From: JBBQNJ01 sp038329845
Lineage (GTDB): Bacteria; Planctomycetota; Phycisphaerae; Tepidisphaerales; Tepidisphaeraceae
Assembly (NCBI GenBank): GCA_038329845.1
Contig: JBBQNJ010000015.1
Coordinates: forward strand, 1 to 64,000
Length of the DNA: 64,000 nucleotides
Direction: 5' to 3'
In this document: piece after piece, positions 43,851-52,033 of the stretch
How positions within the stretch are numbered: position 1 is the first letter of the stretch
How the letters are laid out: each line of letters begins with the position of its first letter
Notes under the pieces: generated by a model
The model's input: only the letters and a program-made list of their open reading frames with translations
Databases searched by the model: none
Told to the model about the DNA's origin: nothing
Made by a program: the position numbers and the translations under genes

Positions 43851-44762
43851 TTAGGCGAGGTCAGGGCTCTCTTTTCGGGCCCAGAAGAGCAGCCAGGGGT
43901 CCAGAAGATAGTCGCCGCCCTGTTCGATGACGCGGAACATGAAATGCGTGTGTGGGGCATGACCCACGTATGTTCCGGCGGCGGTTGCGTAGGGCGTTCC
44001 CCGCGCCAGGGGAATGCGTTGCTCGACCAGCAGTCCCATCAAGTGATGGGATTGGATGATCCAGTCGCTGCCGTCGGGCCAGCGACGAACGCCACGCCAC
44101 CGCTCGCACCCGATCCCAGCGGCCTGGCCGTTGAATATGTACTGGTCGTCCAGAGCGATGGGGGCTTTGAGGATCGTTCCAGGCGGCATATTGATGTCTA
44201 AGCCGCAGTGTGCCGCTCCGCCGTTATACGGCCCCATCCAGCAATCCTCGCCCATGTAGCATTCGCGAATGTCGGGAACGGGTTTTTGCGAATCAAACCA
44301 TACGCCGATCGGCTCCGGGGCGATTGGGCGGTTGGCCTGCTGCACGACGAAACGCCCTGCCCGCGACGGCGAGCAAATCTGGCGATGGGCCCAATCCTTC
44401 TCATGGATGATGCCGCCCGGACGCGGAGGATGCGAAAAGGCGCACGCCGCGGCGTCGAACCAGACGCGGACGTTGTCGATCACCCAAGGCTCGTAGAAGC
44501 TTTCCTGCGATCCGATTTTCCGCTGAAAGACGTGTGGTTGCCCATTGATACGCACCTGCGCCTCGCAGCCGTAGACCTTGATGTCCGACTGATAATGATT
44601 CAAGTCGCTGTAGGCGGGCTGGCCGCGCTCGAGCACAGACGCCGAGGTGTGGTCCAACGTCATCTCCCACGCCCTCCCATCGTCGAGGGTCAGGCGCAGC
44701 GAATCCCCCAAGTCCAGTTCAAATGGCGTGAGCGTCGGTTTAATTCGTCGATCGAGAATCAC
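43851..44762 (-). CDS. M23/LytM-like domain protein
   Basis: 303-aa protein whose C-terminal half has M23 peptidase zinc-site spacing. AAHCGLDINMPPGTILKAP supplies His-x3-Asp, and PHTHFMF supplies His-x-His, about 100 residues later. M23 enzymes cut peptidoglycan cross-bridges, usually outside the cytoplasm, yet no signal peptide is visible here (MILDRRIKPTLTPFEL). The N-terminal about 130 residues are beta-rich and unassigned. It may be an intracellular or moonlighting member, or a non-enzymatic LytM factor. It is convergent with the DUF2264 gene across a palindromic element. Confidence 0.65.
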   Translation of the reverse strand: MILDRRIKPTLTPFELDLGDSLRLTLDDGRAWEMTLDHTSASVLERGQPAYSDLNHYQSDIKVYGCEAQVRINGQPHVFQRKIGSQESFYEPWVIDNVRVWFDAAACAFSHPPRPGGIIHEKDWAHRQICSPSRAGRFVVQQANRPIAPEPIGVWFDSQKPVPDIRECYMGEDCWMGPYNGGAAHCGLDINMPPGTILKAPIALDDQYIFNGQAAGIGCERWRGVRRWPDGSDWIIQSHHLMGLLVEQRIPLARGTPYATAAGTYVGHAPHTHFMFRVIEQGGDYLLDPWLLFWARKESPDLA

Positions 44763-44940
44763 GGGCTATCCTCCGAGGGGGAAAATGCAGAATCGCTCCG
44801 AAGCGAATCGTGGCCCGTGCGCCGGGATGGCGATCGCCAGGCTGATGTTCCCTAAAGACCAGTGCGGCGACGGTCGTTGGATCGTCGCCAGGTCGTTTGC
44901 TCGGTGAGCGAATCGACCGGTCGCGGGCGAGGCAAAGGAG

Positions 44941-45996
44941 CTAATTCCCGCTCAAGCGTTTTCGGATGAACTCGGCGCGGGCGGCGCGGCGGACGTCGCC
45001 TTCGAGTTTTCGGCCCTGGATTTTCTGCAAGTGGGCCGGCTGGGTCAGCAGGAACAGCTCGTTGATCGTCTTGAGGTCCACGTCCTTGATGCGCCCAAGG
45101 TTGATCCCCATGCGCAAATGACTGAGCAGAAAAAGCGTCTCGTCGCTGGCGATCAGCCGGGCCGCCTGAAGCGCCCCCATGGCCCGGAAAACCTTGTCGT
45201 CCAAGGCGACCGTTCGATCGGTCAACAGCGTACGCCGGGCGTGATGCTCGTAGTCGATGATCTTCGGGATCACCACGTGCTTGAAGTCGCTGATGATCTC
45301 CTCTTCGCTCTTGCCGAGCGTGGTCTGGTTGGAAATCTGGTAGAAATCGCCCGTCGCCTCGGTTCCCTCACCATACAGCCCGCGCACGGCCAGCCGCAGG
45401 TCCTTGGCGGCGCGGAAGACTTTTTCGATCTCGCCGGTGAGCTTGAGGGCCGGCAGATGGAGCATCACGCTCACGCGGATGCCGGTGCCGACATTGGTGG
45501 GGCAGGCGGTGAGATAGCCGAATCGGGAATGGAACGCGAAGTCGAGTTTTTCCTCGAGCTTGTCGTCGATCTCGTTGATCTGGGCCCAGGCTTCCTCGAG
45601 TTGCAGCCCCGATCGAAGCACCTGGATGCGCAGATGATCCTCCTCGTTGACCATGATCGAGACAGTCTCGTTCTCGGCCACCGCCACCCCGCGGGCGCCC
45701 TCTCCGCCGGCGTGCTGCTTGCTGATCAGATGGCGCTCGACCAGCAACAGCCGATCCATTTCCGGGGCGTTGGCCATGTCCACATAAAGCATCCGGCTGG
45801 CGAGGTCGGCGCCCAGCACCGTGTCGCGGATTTTCGCCTCGAGTTCCTGGCGTTCGTGGCGGGAGCAGCGGGTGAGGAACGGAAATGCGGATACATTTCG
45901 GGCCAGGCGCATCCGCGAGGAGATGACGATCTCGCTCATCGGCCCCGAACCGCGAAGCCACTCACCGGCGTGATTGGTCAGATCGGAAAGCTTCAT
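44941..45996 (-). CDS. mcsB: protein-arginine kinase McsB
   Basis: 351-aa ATP:guanido phosphotransferase-fold kinase that phosphorylates arginines on proteins. SSRMRLARN (about 27) and the nucleotide-binding Arg are present. The catalytic NEEDHLRIQ (117-125), the active-site Cys165 in CPTNVGTGIR, and GEGTEATGDFYQISNQTTLG are preserved as in Bacillus McsB. So is the C-terminal phosphoarginine-binding helix RRAARAEFIRKRL. It lies 52 bp downstream of mcsA, matching the firmicute mcsA-mcsB order. clpC and a YwlE-like domain are elsewhere in the window. ctsR is not visible. ATG 45996 (MKLSDLTNHAGEWL) is the family start. Confidence 0.94.
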   Translation of the reverse strand: MKLSDLTNHAGEWLRGSGPMSEIVISSRMRLARNVSAFPFLTRCSRHERQELEAKIRDTVLGADLASRMLYVDMANAPEMDRLLLVERHLISKQHAGGEGARGVAVAENETVSIMVNEEDHLRIQVLRSGLQLEEAWAQINEIDDKLEEKLDFAFHSRFGYLTACPTNVGTGIRVSVMLHLPALKLTGEIEKVFRAAKDLRLAVRGLYGEGTEATGDFYQISNQTTLGKSEEEIISDFKHVVIPKIIDYEHHARRTLLTDRTVALDDKVFRAMGALQAARLIASDETLFLLSHLRMGINLGRIKDVDLKTINELFLLTQPAHLQKIQGRKLEGDVRRAARAEFIRKRLSGN

Positions 45997-46048
45997 AAGT
46001 CGCCGACTTTGTCTTGAGCCGATCCCGAGGGATCGGCGATTGCCCGTT

Positions 46049-46540
46049 TCATTGTTCCGCCTGACGAATCTCGTCGCGCAGCGCCGCAGCCCGCTCGTAG
46101 TCCTCGGCCTCGACGGCGCGGGCAAGCTCTTTTCGCAGCTTGGCCAGGTCCACCTGCTTGCGCATGGGGACGCCGGCGGCACCCTTTCGGCGAGGCACTT
46201 TGCCGATGTGGTGGGTCGCGCCTTCGTGGGCCCGCTGCAACAACGGGGTCAGATCGCGCTCGAAATTCTCGTAATCGCGCGGACAGCCGAACAGCCCGCT
46301 CTGGCGGAACTCGGCCCAGGTGATTCCGCAGCTTTCACAGGCGCTGATCTCGGTCTTTTGCAAACCCGAATGGGCCATCACGAAGTTGGTCAACAATTCA
46401 TTGATCGGCGCGTGCGGTTTGACCGGCAGGCCTTCATTCTGGGCGGCGCACTGCTCGCACAGGTGCTTTTCCAGCTTTTTGCCCCCCTTGATTTCGGTCA
46501 GGTGGACGGTCGCCTGGCGATTGCATTGATCACATTTCAT
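46049..46540 (-). CDS. mcsA: McsB activator McsA (UVR domain)
   Basis: 163-aa McsA. Two zinc-binding CxxC pairs open the protein (MKCDQCNRQ...HLCEQCA), with another CESC...GC pair at about 90-107. A C-terminal UVR domain (DLAKLRKELARAVEAEDYERAAALRDEI) ends it. McsA binds and activates McsB, and its UVR domain can contact ClpC. It is the first gene of a two-gene set, with mcsB 52 bp downstream. ATG 46540 is chosen; ATG 46546 (MIMKC) is equally in frame. Confidence 0.93.
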   Translation of the reverse strand: MKCDQCNRQATVHLTEIKGGKKLEKHLCEQCAAQNEGLPVKPHAPINELLTNFVMAHSGLQKTEISACESCGITWAEFRQSGLFGCPRDYENFERDLTPLLQRAHEGATHHIGKVPRRKGAAGVPMRKQVDLAKLRKELARAVEAEDYERAAALRDEIRQAEQ

Positions 46541-46960
46541 AATCATCCCGCGATATTGGCATGCCGGCGATTGCGTTGGCGCCGCCCCATGCCGCCGGTG
46601 AATCGTATTTCGCGCCCGAGCCATCGTCAATGAAAAGTCCGTGATTCCATCGCGTATCGGACTCGCCAGGCGCGTTGATCGACAATTGACCACGGCGCAG
46701 GCAGCATCACCGGCTGGATCGGGGGGATTGCCCAGCCAGCGCGCAGCAGCTGCCAGCGACGCCCACCACGGTGTCGATGAGAAAAGCCGTATGAAAACGA
46801 GATTTTTCAGGGGTTCTCGACGGTTCGGAGCCGGAGGGGTCGCGTTATTTTCGCTTGGCATCGCCTTCGCTTCAGCGTGGATCGTGACCGTCGTGTGAGG
46901 GTCATGGGTGGCTCGATGAGCCGCTCAAAGATTATGGAGCGCGGTTGGTTCCCACGGGCA

Positions 46961-46991
46961 GTATCGCCCGCAGGCGTTCTGCGGGCGATAC
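46961..46991. repeat. GTATCGCCCGCAG hairpin
   Basis: GTATCGCCCGCAG (46961-46973) and CTGCGGGCGATAC (46979-46991) form a perfect 13-bp stem around GCGTT, with CGG/CCG outside a 3-nt bulge continuing the pairing. Confidence 0.9.
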
Positions 46992-47092
46992 CCGCCTGGG
47001 GGTTGGCCGCCACCATCGACCGACTTTCACAACTTCCCGAAGCGACCGGCGGATGCGTCGCTTCGTTCCCGAGCCTCGTTTCCTCCTCCGCC

Positions 47093-47133
47093 AAGCCGCA
47101 CGGGACGATTCCTCCACCGTGCGGCTTTTTTTT
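47093..47133 (+). terminator. intrinsic terminator without an obvious gene
   Basis: AAGCCGCACGG and CCGTGCGGCTT form an 11-bp perfect stem (13-nt loop), followed by T8 on the plus strand. It lies 265 bp before mgtE and at least 550 bp from any supported plus-strand CDS upstream. Confidence 0.85.
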
Positions 47134-47397
47134 GCGCGCCGGTCCGCCGGAGCGGCGGAGCGGCGGATCTACACGGCCCCGGGGAAATCCAGGGCGGACC
47201 TCTACGGTCACGGGGACATCCAGAATTTTCCGACCCGAACTGCCCGCGTCGGCTTGTCGGCTTTCCATGCCGGCGATCCTCCCCGGGCGAGTCGGCCGTA
47301 GGGGAATAATCTGAACGTCCTCTTCCGCGAGCAGCGTTCCACCTCGTCCGCCGGGCATTCGATGCTACAGTAGTGCGTCATTCACGGAGTCGTCGCC

Positions 47398-48804
47398 ATG
47401 AGCCAGAAACCGACCGGCGTTTCCGACAACACGAGTGCTTCGCCCGCGGTGCTTTCAAGTGAAGCGCCGCCGCCGCATCCGCCAGACCATTTTTCCCATG
47501 TCGCCAACCAGATCGAGGAGATTCCCGCCGCCGATGGGGCGCTGGTGCTGCAGCGGATTTCCTCGGAGAAGGCCGCCGACGTGGCGGAATATCTCGACCC
47601 GGTGACCGCGTCGCGGATTTTGTCGGAGATGGACCCGACGCTGGCGGCGTCGGTGATCAGCGACATGGAGGCGCCCGAGGCGTCGATGGTGCTGGCCGAG
47701 ATGGACCCGGACGACCGGGTGGACATTCTCGAACACGTACCGGCGCCGATGCACGATGCGGTGGTCGCCGAAATGCCGGCTCTGGAAGCCGAGGAAGTTC
47801 GCCAGCTCGAGCAATATGCCCCCGACAGCGCCGGCGGGATCATGACCACCGAGGTCACGTCGTTGTACGAATATCTGAACGTGGATGATGCCATTTCACT
47901 GTTGCGCGAGATGTCGGCCACGTTGGAACAGATGTTCTACGTCTACGTGATCGACCGGCGGCAGCACTTGGTGGGGGTCTTGTCGATGCGCGACCTGATC
48001 CTGGCGCGTCCCGAGACGCCGATCAACCGGGTGATGATCCAGAACGTGCGAAGCGTCCCGGCGACGATGGACCAGGAGGAGGTGGCCCAGATTTTCCGCA
48101 AGTACAACTACCTGGCGATGCCGGTGGTGAACTCAGGCAATAAGCTGCTGGGAATCATCACCGTCGATGACGTGGTGGATGTTCTTCAGGATGAGGCGAC
48201 CGAGGACGTGCAACGGATGTTCGGCGCCGGTGCTGAAGAGCGGCTGAATACCCCGTGGCAGCTCAGTTTTCGCAAGCGCGTCTGGTGGCTGGAGGTGAAC
48301 CTGGCGACCGCGTTCCTGGCCGCGGCGGTAGTCGGAGCGTTCGAGGGGACGATTCAGAAGTTGGCGATCCTCGCGGCGTATATGCCGGTCGTCGCGGGCA
48401 TGGGAGGTAACGCCAGCGCCCAGGCGATGGCCGTGGCGATTCGCGGCATCGCCGTCGGCAAGGTCGATCGTCGGGTGCTGCGCCATGTGATCACCCGCGA
48501 GTTCATGGTGGGGCTTCTGTCGGGGCTGGTGATCGGTCTGACAACCGCGATCATTTCGTTTTCGTTTCACTATCACGAGGTGGGGCCGGGACGGTGCATC
48601 GCGCTGGGCGCAGTGGTCGCCACGGCGCTGATCATCAACCAGACCATCGCCTGCGTGAGCGGAGCGGGGATCCCGTTTGTGATGAAGCGCCTGGGATTCG
48701 ATCCGGCCCAGTCGGCGACGATCTTCGCCACGACGGTCACCGACGTCGTCGGCTTCTTCAGCCTGCTGGGGCTGGCCTACGTCTTTATGGACTGGCTGAT
48801 CTGA
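47398..48804 (+). CDS. mgtE: magnesium transporter MgtE
   Basis: 468-aa Mg2+ channel. The cytoplasmic N domain (IEEIPAADGALVLQRISSEKAADVAEYLDP) is followed by two CBS domains (about 155-275), which gate by sensing Mg2+. The plug helix comes next, then about five transmembrane helices from residue about 300 with the pore motif MPVVAGMGGNASAQAMAV. An unusual Pro/Ala-rich leader of about 30 residues precedes the N domain. The start is ATG 47398. Its long upstream region contains a terminator that could be an attenuator. Confidence 0.95.
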   Translation: MSQKPTGVSDNTSASPAVLSSEAPPPHPPDHFSHVANQIEEIPAADGALVLQRISSEKAADVAEYLDPVTASRILSEMDPTLAASVISDMEAPEASMVLAEMDPDDRVDILEHVPAPMHDAVVAEMPALEAEEVRQLEQYAPDSAGGIMTTEVTSLYEYLNVDDAISLLREMSATLEQMFYVYVIDRRQHLVGVLSMRDLILARPETPINRVMIQNVRSVPATMDQEEVAQIFRKYNYLAMPVVNSGNKLLGIITVDDVVDVLQDEATEDVQRMFGAGAEERLNTPWQLSFRKRVWWLEVNLATAFLAAAVVGAFEGTIQKLAILAAYMPVVAGMGGNASAQAMAVAIRGIAVGKVDRRVLRHVITREFMVGLLSGLVIGLTTAIISFSFHYHEVGPGRCIALGAVVATALIINQTIACVSGAGIPFVMKRLGFDPAQSATIFATTVTDVVGFFSLLGLAYVFMDWLI

Positions 48805-48877
48805 CCGTCGCCGCCGGACGCCGCATCCAAGCCCCGCGCGCAAAAAGCCGCGGGTTTGCGGCGGCGAGGCCGACGGA

Positions 48878-49138
48878 TCATTTCTTGTAATATTCGGCGT
48901 TCTTTTCGATGAAAGCGGCCCACTCGGCCGGGAGATCCTCTTGCGGGAAGATCGCCTGCACTGGGCATTCATCCACGCACAGCCCGCAGTCGATGCAGGT
49001 CTCGGGGTCGATGTACAACAACTCGGCCGATTCGAACGTCGGCTCGTCCTTGGTCGGGTGGATGCAATCCACCGGGCAAACCGCAACGCAGGCGGTGTCC
49101 TTGGTTCCAATGCACGGCTGCGCGATTATGTGCGCCAT
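48878..49138 (-). CDS. fdxA: 7Fe-type ferredoxin
   Basis: 86-aa ferredoxin with two iron-sulfur sites. CIGTKDTACVAVCPVDCI (about 9-26) has the C-x7-C-x3-C spacing of the [3Fe-4S] site. CIDCGLCVDECP (about 48-59) is a classic [4Fe-4S] motif. C-terminal extension AEWAAFIEKNAEYYKK is typical of the Azotobacter FdI/Thermus group. It donates electrons to unknown partners. ATG 49138 begins with MAHIIAQPC; the longer frame has no support. Confidence 0.92.
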   Translation of the reverse strand: MAHIIAQPCIGTKDTACVAVCPVDCIHPTKDEPTFESAELLYIDPETCIDCGLCVDECPVQAIFPQEDLPAEWAAFIEKNAEYYKK

Positions 49139-49373
49139 GGGTCTGACTCCTTTAACCATCCCCGGCACATCCCGGGTCGCGCGATTATAGACGCCGATGG
49201 CGACGGGGCAACCGAACCGAACACATCATTTTTCACGTGACCCCGCCGCCGTCGCGGAGCGGGCAATCCCAGATCGCCGAGCGATGGCGGAGGATCGCAC
49301 CCGCGACGCAGTCCGCGTCCTCGTTTGGACCCATGTGCCGGTTCAAAGGAAAGATCGTGTCTTCGCTCCACCA

Positions 49374-49584
49374 AGCACCATAAATAGCACCATAAATAGG
49401 GGACGTAGCTTGTAAGTCATTTTATAAATTGAGTTTACATCATATTTATGTCACATATCTTTTTCAATAGATAAGATCATTTCTAGGAAAACACAGAATT
49501 GTTAGTATGAAACATTGCAATAAGGTGATATAATTACGACATAAACTCGGTATATAAATCAACTTATAAGCCACGTCCCCTATT
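49374..49584. mobile_element. 190-bp AT-rich MITE-like element with GGGGACG ends
   Basis: Terminal 23-bp inverted repeats at 49395-49417 and 49562-49584 begin AATAGGGGACGT and match except for two bases. The interior of about 144 bp is roughly 70% A+T, in a GC-rich genome, and codes for nothing. Just left, AGCACCATAAAT occurs twice in tandem (49374-49385, 49386-49397), the second overlapping the terminus. Same GGGGACG family as 42504, 43769 and 57959. Non-autonomous. Confidence 0.85.
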
Positions 49585-49768
49585 AGTAGTACTATTGAAG
49601 TTGTAGAAATTGTAAGGGATATACTTAGGTGATGTAGCAGAGCTGGAACGGATCTGCCGCAGAGGGGGCGCGGGCAACGCGAGCTTGCGATCTCGCGATC
49701 TCGGTACGATGAATTTTGGTGAAACGGAGCGATCGATGCGCGACGCCGCCGAAGGTACCGAGGGCAAC

Positions 49769-49796
49769 TTGACAGCGCAGGGGGGACTCCTAAGAT
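49769..49796 (+). promoter_or_regulatory. sigma70-like promoter of tRNA-Leu
   Basis: TTGACA (49769-49774) and TAAGAT (49791-49796) lie 16 bp apart, with the tRNA 5' end 14 bp beyond the -10 box. Confidence 0.7.
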
Positions 49797-49809
49797 AGCA
49801 AGTCTATCT

Positions 49810-49892
49810 GCGGTCGTGGCGGAATTGGCAGACGCGCAAGATTCAGGTTCTTGTACCCACAAGGTGTGGAGGTTCGACTCCTCTCGGCCGCA
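49810..49892 (+). tRNA. tRNA-Leu (CAG)
   Basis: Acceptor stem GCGGTCG pairs with CGGCCGC. The anticodon stem CAAGA/TCTTG encloses loop TTCAGGT, giving anticodon CAG. A long variable arm (about 49853-49869) marks a class II tRNA. T arm is GAGG-TTCGACT-CCTC, and the discriminator is A with no encoded CCA. Confidence 0.95.
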
Positions 49893-49898
49893 TGCAAG

Positions 49899-49922
49899 GC
49901 CCGGTGAATAGCCGGGCTTTTT
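49899..49922 (+). terminator. terminator of tRNA-Leu
   Basis: GCCCGG-TGAATAG-CCGGGC is followed by TTTTT, 7 bp after the tRNA end. Confidence 0.75.
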
Positions 49923-50034
49923 GCTTGGCCGAGGCGGAGATCGTCGCCGATAAAAGCGGTTGCCAGGCCACCGGTTTTCGGGCTGACGGGCGATGCGTTG
50001 AACGGGTACAATGCCACGCAAAGGAGATCGAGCG

Positions 50035-50829
50035 ATGGCGACCGCTACCGTCAATGGAACGACCCTGCACTACGAGGATCGCGGCAAAGGCCATCCCGTG
50101 GCGCTGCTCCATGGCTTTCCCCTGGATTCAAGCGTCTGGTCGGCGCAGATCGAGGCGCTGTCGGCGCGCTATCGGGTGATCGCCCCGGACCTGCGCGGAT
50201 TTGGCAAAAGCCCCGACGGCGGCTCGTTCAGCATCGCTTCGCTGGCCGAGGATGTTCACGCCTTGCTCAAGCAACTGGAGGCGCTGCCGTGCGTGCTGGG
50301 TGGGTTGTCGATGGGCGGATACGTCGCGCTGGCGTTCGCCCGCGAGTTTCCCGCCGACCTGCGCGGTCTGATGCTCATCGACACCAAGTGCGAAGCCGAC
50401 ACCGCCGAGGCCCGCGACGGCCGCGACCAGATGATCGAACTGGTCCGCCGACAGGGAAACTCGGGCGTCGCCGAGCGAATGATGCCCAAGATGCTCGCCG
50501 AATCCCATTTACAGACCCGCCCCGACCTGGTTAAGCGGCTGCGAAAGATCATGGAGGCATGCCCGGCGACGACGATCGAACAAGCGTTGACGGCGATGCG
50601 TGAGCGGCCCGATTACCGCGATATGCTGGCGTCGATCCCCGTGCCGGCGCTGGGGATCGTCGGGCAGTTCGACGCGATCACCCCGCCCGACGGCGTCAAG
50701 ACCATGTGCGGTCAGATCCCGCGCTCGCAGGTCGTGGTCATCCGCGGCGCCGGGCATATGTCACCGATCGAGCAGCCCGAGCAGGTCACGCAAGCCATCG
50801 AGCGATTCCTCGCCGCCCTGAAGGGCTGA
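50035..50829 (+). CDS. alpha/beta hydrolase
   Basis: 264-aa alpha/beta-hydrolase-fold enzyme. Oxyanion HGFPLDSSVW, nucleophile Ser in GGLSMGGYVA (about 94-103), acid Asp in IVGQFDAITPP and catalytic His in IRGAGHMSPIEQPEQV are in order. This resembles esterase, 3-oxoadipate enol-lactonase or haloperoxidase-like members; the substrate is not identifiable. Cytoplasmic. AAAGGAGAT precedes ATG 50035 by about 7 bp. It follows the tRNA-Leu terminator and has no operon partner. Confidence 0.85.
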   Translation: MATATVNGTTLHYEDRGKGHPVALLHGFPLDSSVWSAQIEALSARYRVIAPDLRGFGKSPDGGSFSIASLAEDVHALLKQLEALPCVLGGLSMGGYVALAFAREFPADLRGLMLIDTKCEADTAEARDGRDQMIELVRRQGNSGVAERMMPKMLAESHLQTRPDLVKRLRKIMEACPATTIEQALTAMRERPDYRDMLASIPVPALGIVGQFDAITPPDGVKTMCGQIPRSQVVVIRGAGHMSPIEQPEQVTQAIERFLAALKG

Positions 50830-51100
50830 GCGAGCGACCCGCCGATGGCCTTTGTTGCGAGAAAATCCGCCGAGGGCATTCCCCTTTTTCCCGCTACGGT
50901 TTGCGGATGAAGAGCCGACGGGAACATCGGCGTTCCGCAGTGCGCTGACGTGTTCGTCGGCATGACTGGCAGCAATGACATCCTCGTCGGAATGACGAAG
51001 AGCAGACGAGAATCTCGCGTGTTCTAGACCGGAAAAAATGGGGATGAATCCGCCGCTCGGCGCATTGACGGCCCCATCCCGCACCGCCATCATTCAACCG

Positions 51101-51928
51101 ATGAACCCAGCTTTTGTTCGTGCCCTGGTGGCAATGGCATCCGTTGTTCTGCTGGTTGCCGCGACGGCACCTTCGGAAACAGGTCCGTCCATTGACCGCT
51201 CGGACTATCGCATCGGGTATAGCGCCGATGGCAATCAGCATGACCCGGACGACATCGCCGCATCGGCGATGGCCATGGCATTTGTCGGCGCTGCGGGATT
51301 GCCAGATCGGCTTGTGCATTTCGATTATTCCAACCATCTCGGAGATTCCAGCGTTAAGCATGAGAAGCTGATGACGCAAAGTGTGCGAGGCGCCGCTGAG
51401 CGATGGAAGATTCCCGCCGAAGTGCTGTTCGACGATCAGGCGCAATTGGACGCGGCAATCGCCAGCATCGCCCGACAGATCAATGCCTCCAGCGAGGCGA
51501 ATCGATTCTATTTGATTGCCGCTGGACCGATGGAAGTCGTCTGGCGCGGCATCGACGCTTCTGATCCGGCCAAACGCCCCTTTTGCACGGTCATCTCCCA
51601 TTCCAAGTGGAATGATTCCCATGGAGACACGCCGCTGATGCGGCACAAGTGGGTGGACGTCGCCCGCTCGGGGGTCAAGACGATCCACATCACGGACCAG
51701 AACAAGAATTTGTCAACCGATCGCGCTGAATGGTCGTGGCTAGACGATGCCAGCCATCCAGACTGGCGCTGGCTGCATTCGCGGGCACAGTACAAAAAGC
51801 TTTTCGATGTTTCTGACGCCGGGATGATGTGGTTTGTTATCACCGGTCGCGGCGATCAAAGTGGCGACTCGGCGAAAGTCCGAGAGCTATTCACATCGCA
51901 CGAGCTCGGGGCTGCCAACCGGAAGTGA
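51101..51928 (+). CDS. secreted hypothetical protein, nucleoside-hydrolase-like start
   Basis: 275-aa exported protein. A signal peptide (about 1-23, VRALVAMASVVLLVAATA) is followed by DYRIGYSADGNQHDPDDIAASAMAMAF. Its Asp-rich HDPDD recalls the calcium-binding start of nucleoside hydrolases, but no further family motif is clear. Conserved-looking blocks FYLIAAGPMEVVWRGI and CTVISHSKWNDSHGD occur in other planctomycete exported proteins as far as I can recall. Function is unknown. ATG 51101 is chosen because the signal peptide begins there. Confidence 0.6.
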   Translation: MNPAFVRALVAMASVVLLVAATAPSETGPSIDRSDYRIGYSADGNQHDPDDIAASAMAMAFVGAAGLPDRLVHFDYSNHLGDSSVKHEKLMTQSVRGAAERWKIPAEVLFDDQAQLDAAIASIARQINASSEANRFYLIAAGPMEVVWRGIDASDPAKRPFCTVISHSKWNDSHGDTPLMRHKWVDVARSGVKTIHITDQNKNLSTDRAEWSWLDDASHPDWRWLHSRAQYKKLFDVSDAGMMWFVITGRGDQSGDSAKVRELFTSHELGAANRK

Positions 51929-52033
51929 AAAAACCAGTCATCGGCATGGCGGAGGGCATGTCGATCTACCGGCCGCCCCGCGGTAAGCCGGCGTTCGCGG
52001 GGGATCGATCGATCGACCCTCGATCCGGGTGAG

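Larger units (their letters stand above)
46541..47397. other. 857-bp non-coding stretch upstream of mgtE
   Basis: No convincing CDS, although GC-rich frames stay open. The best small one is MKTRFFRGSRRFGAGG plus a membrane-like end at about 46791-46898 (35 aa). The stretch contains a hairpin at 46961-46991 and a strong intrinsic terminator at 47093-47133. At about 47212-47230 there is a half-copy of the GGGGACATCCAGAAT family. I looked for an M-box-like Mg2+ leader and could not recognise one. The terminator with no gene before it suggests an RNA gene or an mgtE leader. Confidence 0.5.
49139..49809. other. 671-bp gap with AT-rich mobile element and tRNA-Leu promoter
   Basis: The left 230 bp are GC-rich without a supported gene. 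From about 49370 to 49640 the sequence becomes strikingly AT-rich and contains the inverted-repeat element described separately. The right part is ordinary sequence up to the tRNA promoter. No coding frame of note. Confidence 0.6.

Noticed and set aside
46641..47358. Several ORFs of 60-180 codons on both strands between mcsA and mgtE
   Set aside because: They overlap hairpins, a terminator and a palindromic half-element, and have repetitive Arg/Pro-rich translations typical of GC-rich non-coding DNA. Only the 35-aa membrane-like frame near 46791 is mentioned, as weak.
46900..47397. M-box Mg2+ riboswitch upstream of mgtE
   Set aside because: I looked for its conserved core and did not find it; only the terminator is supported.
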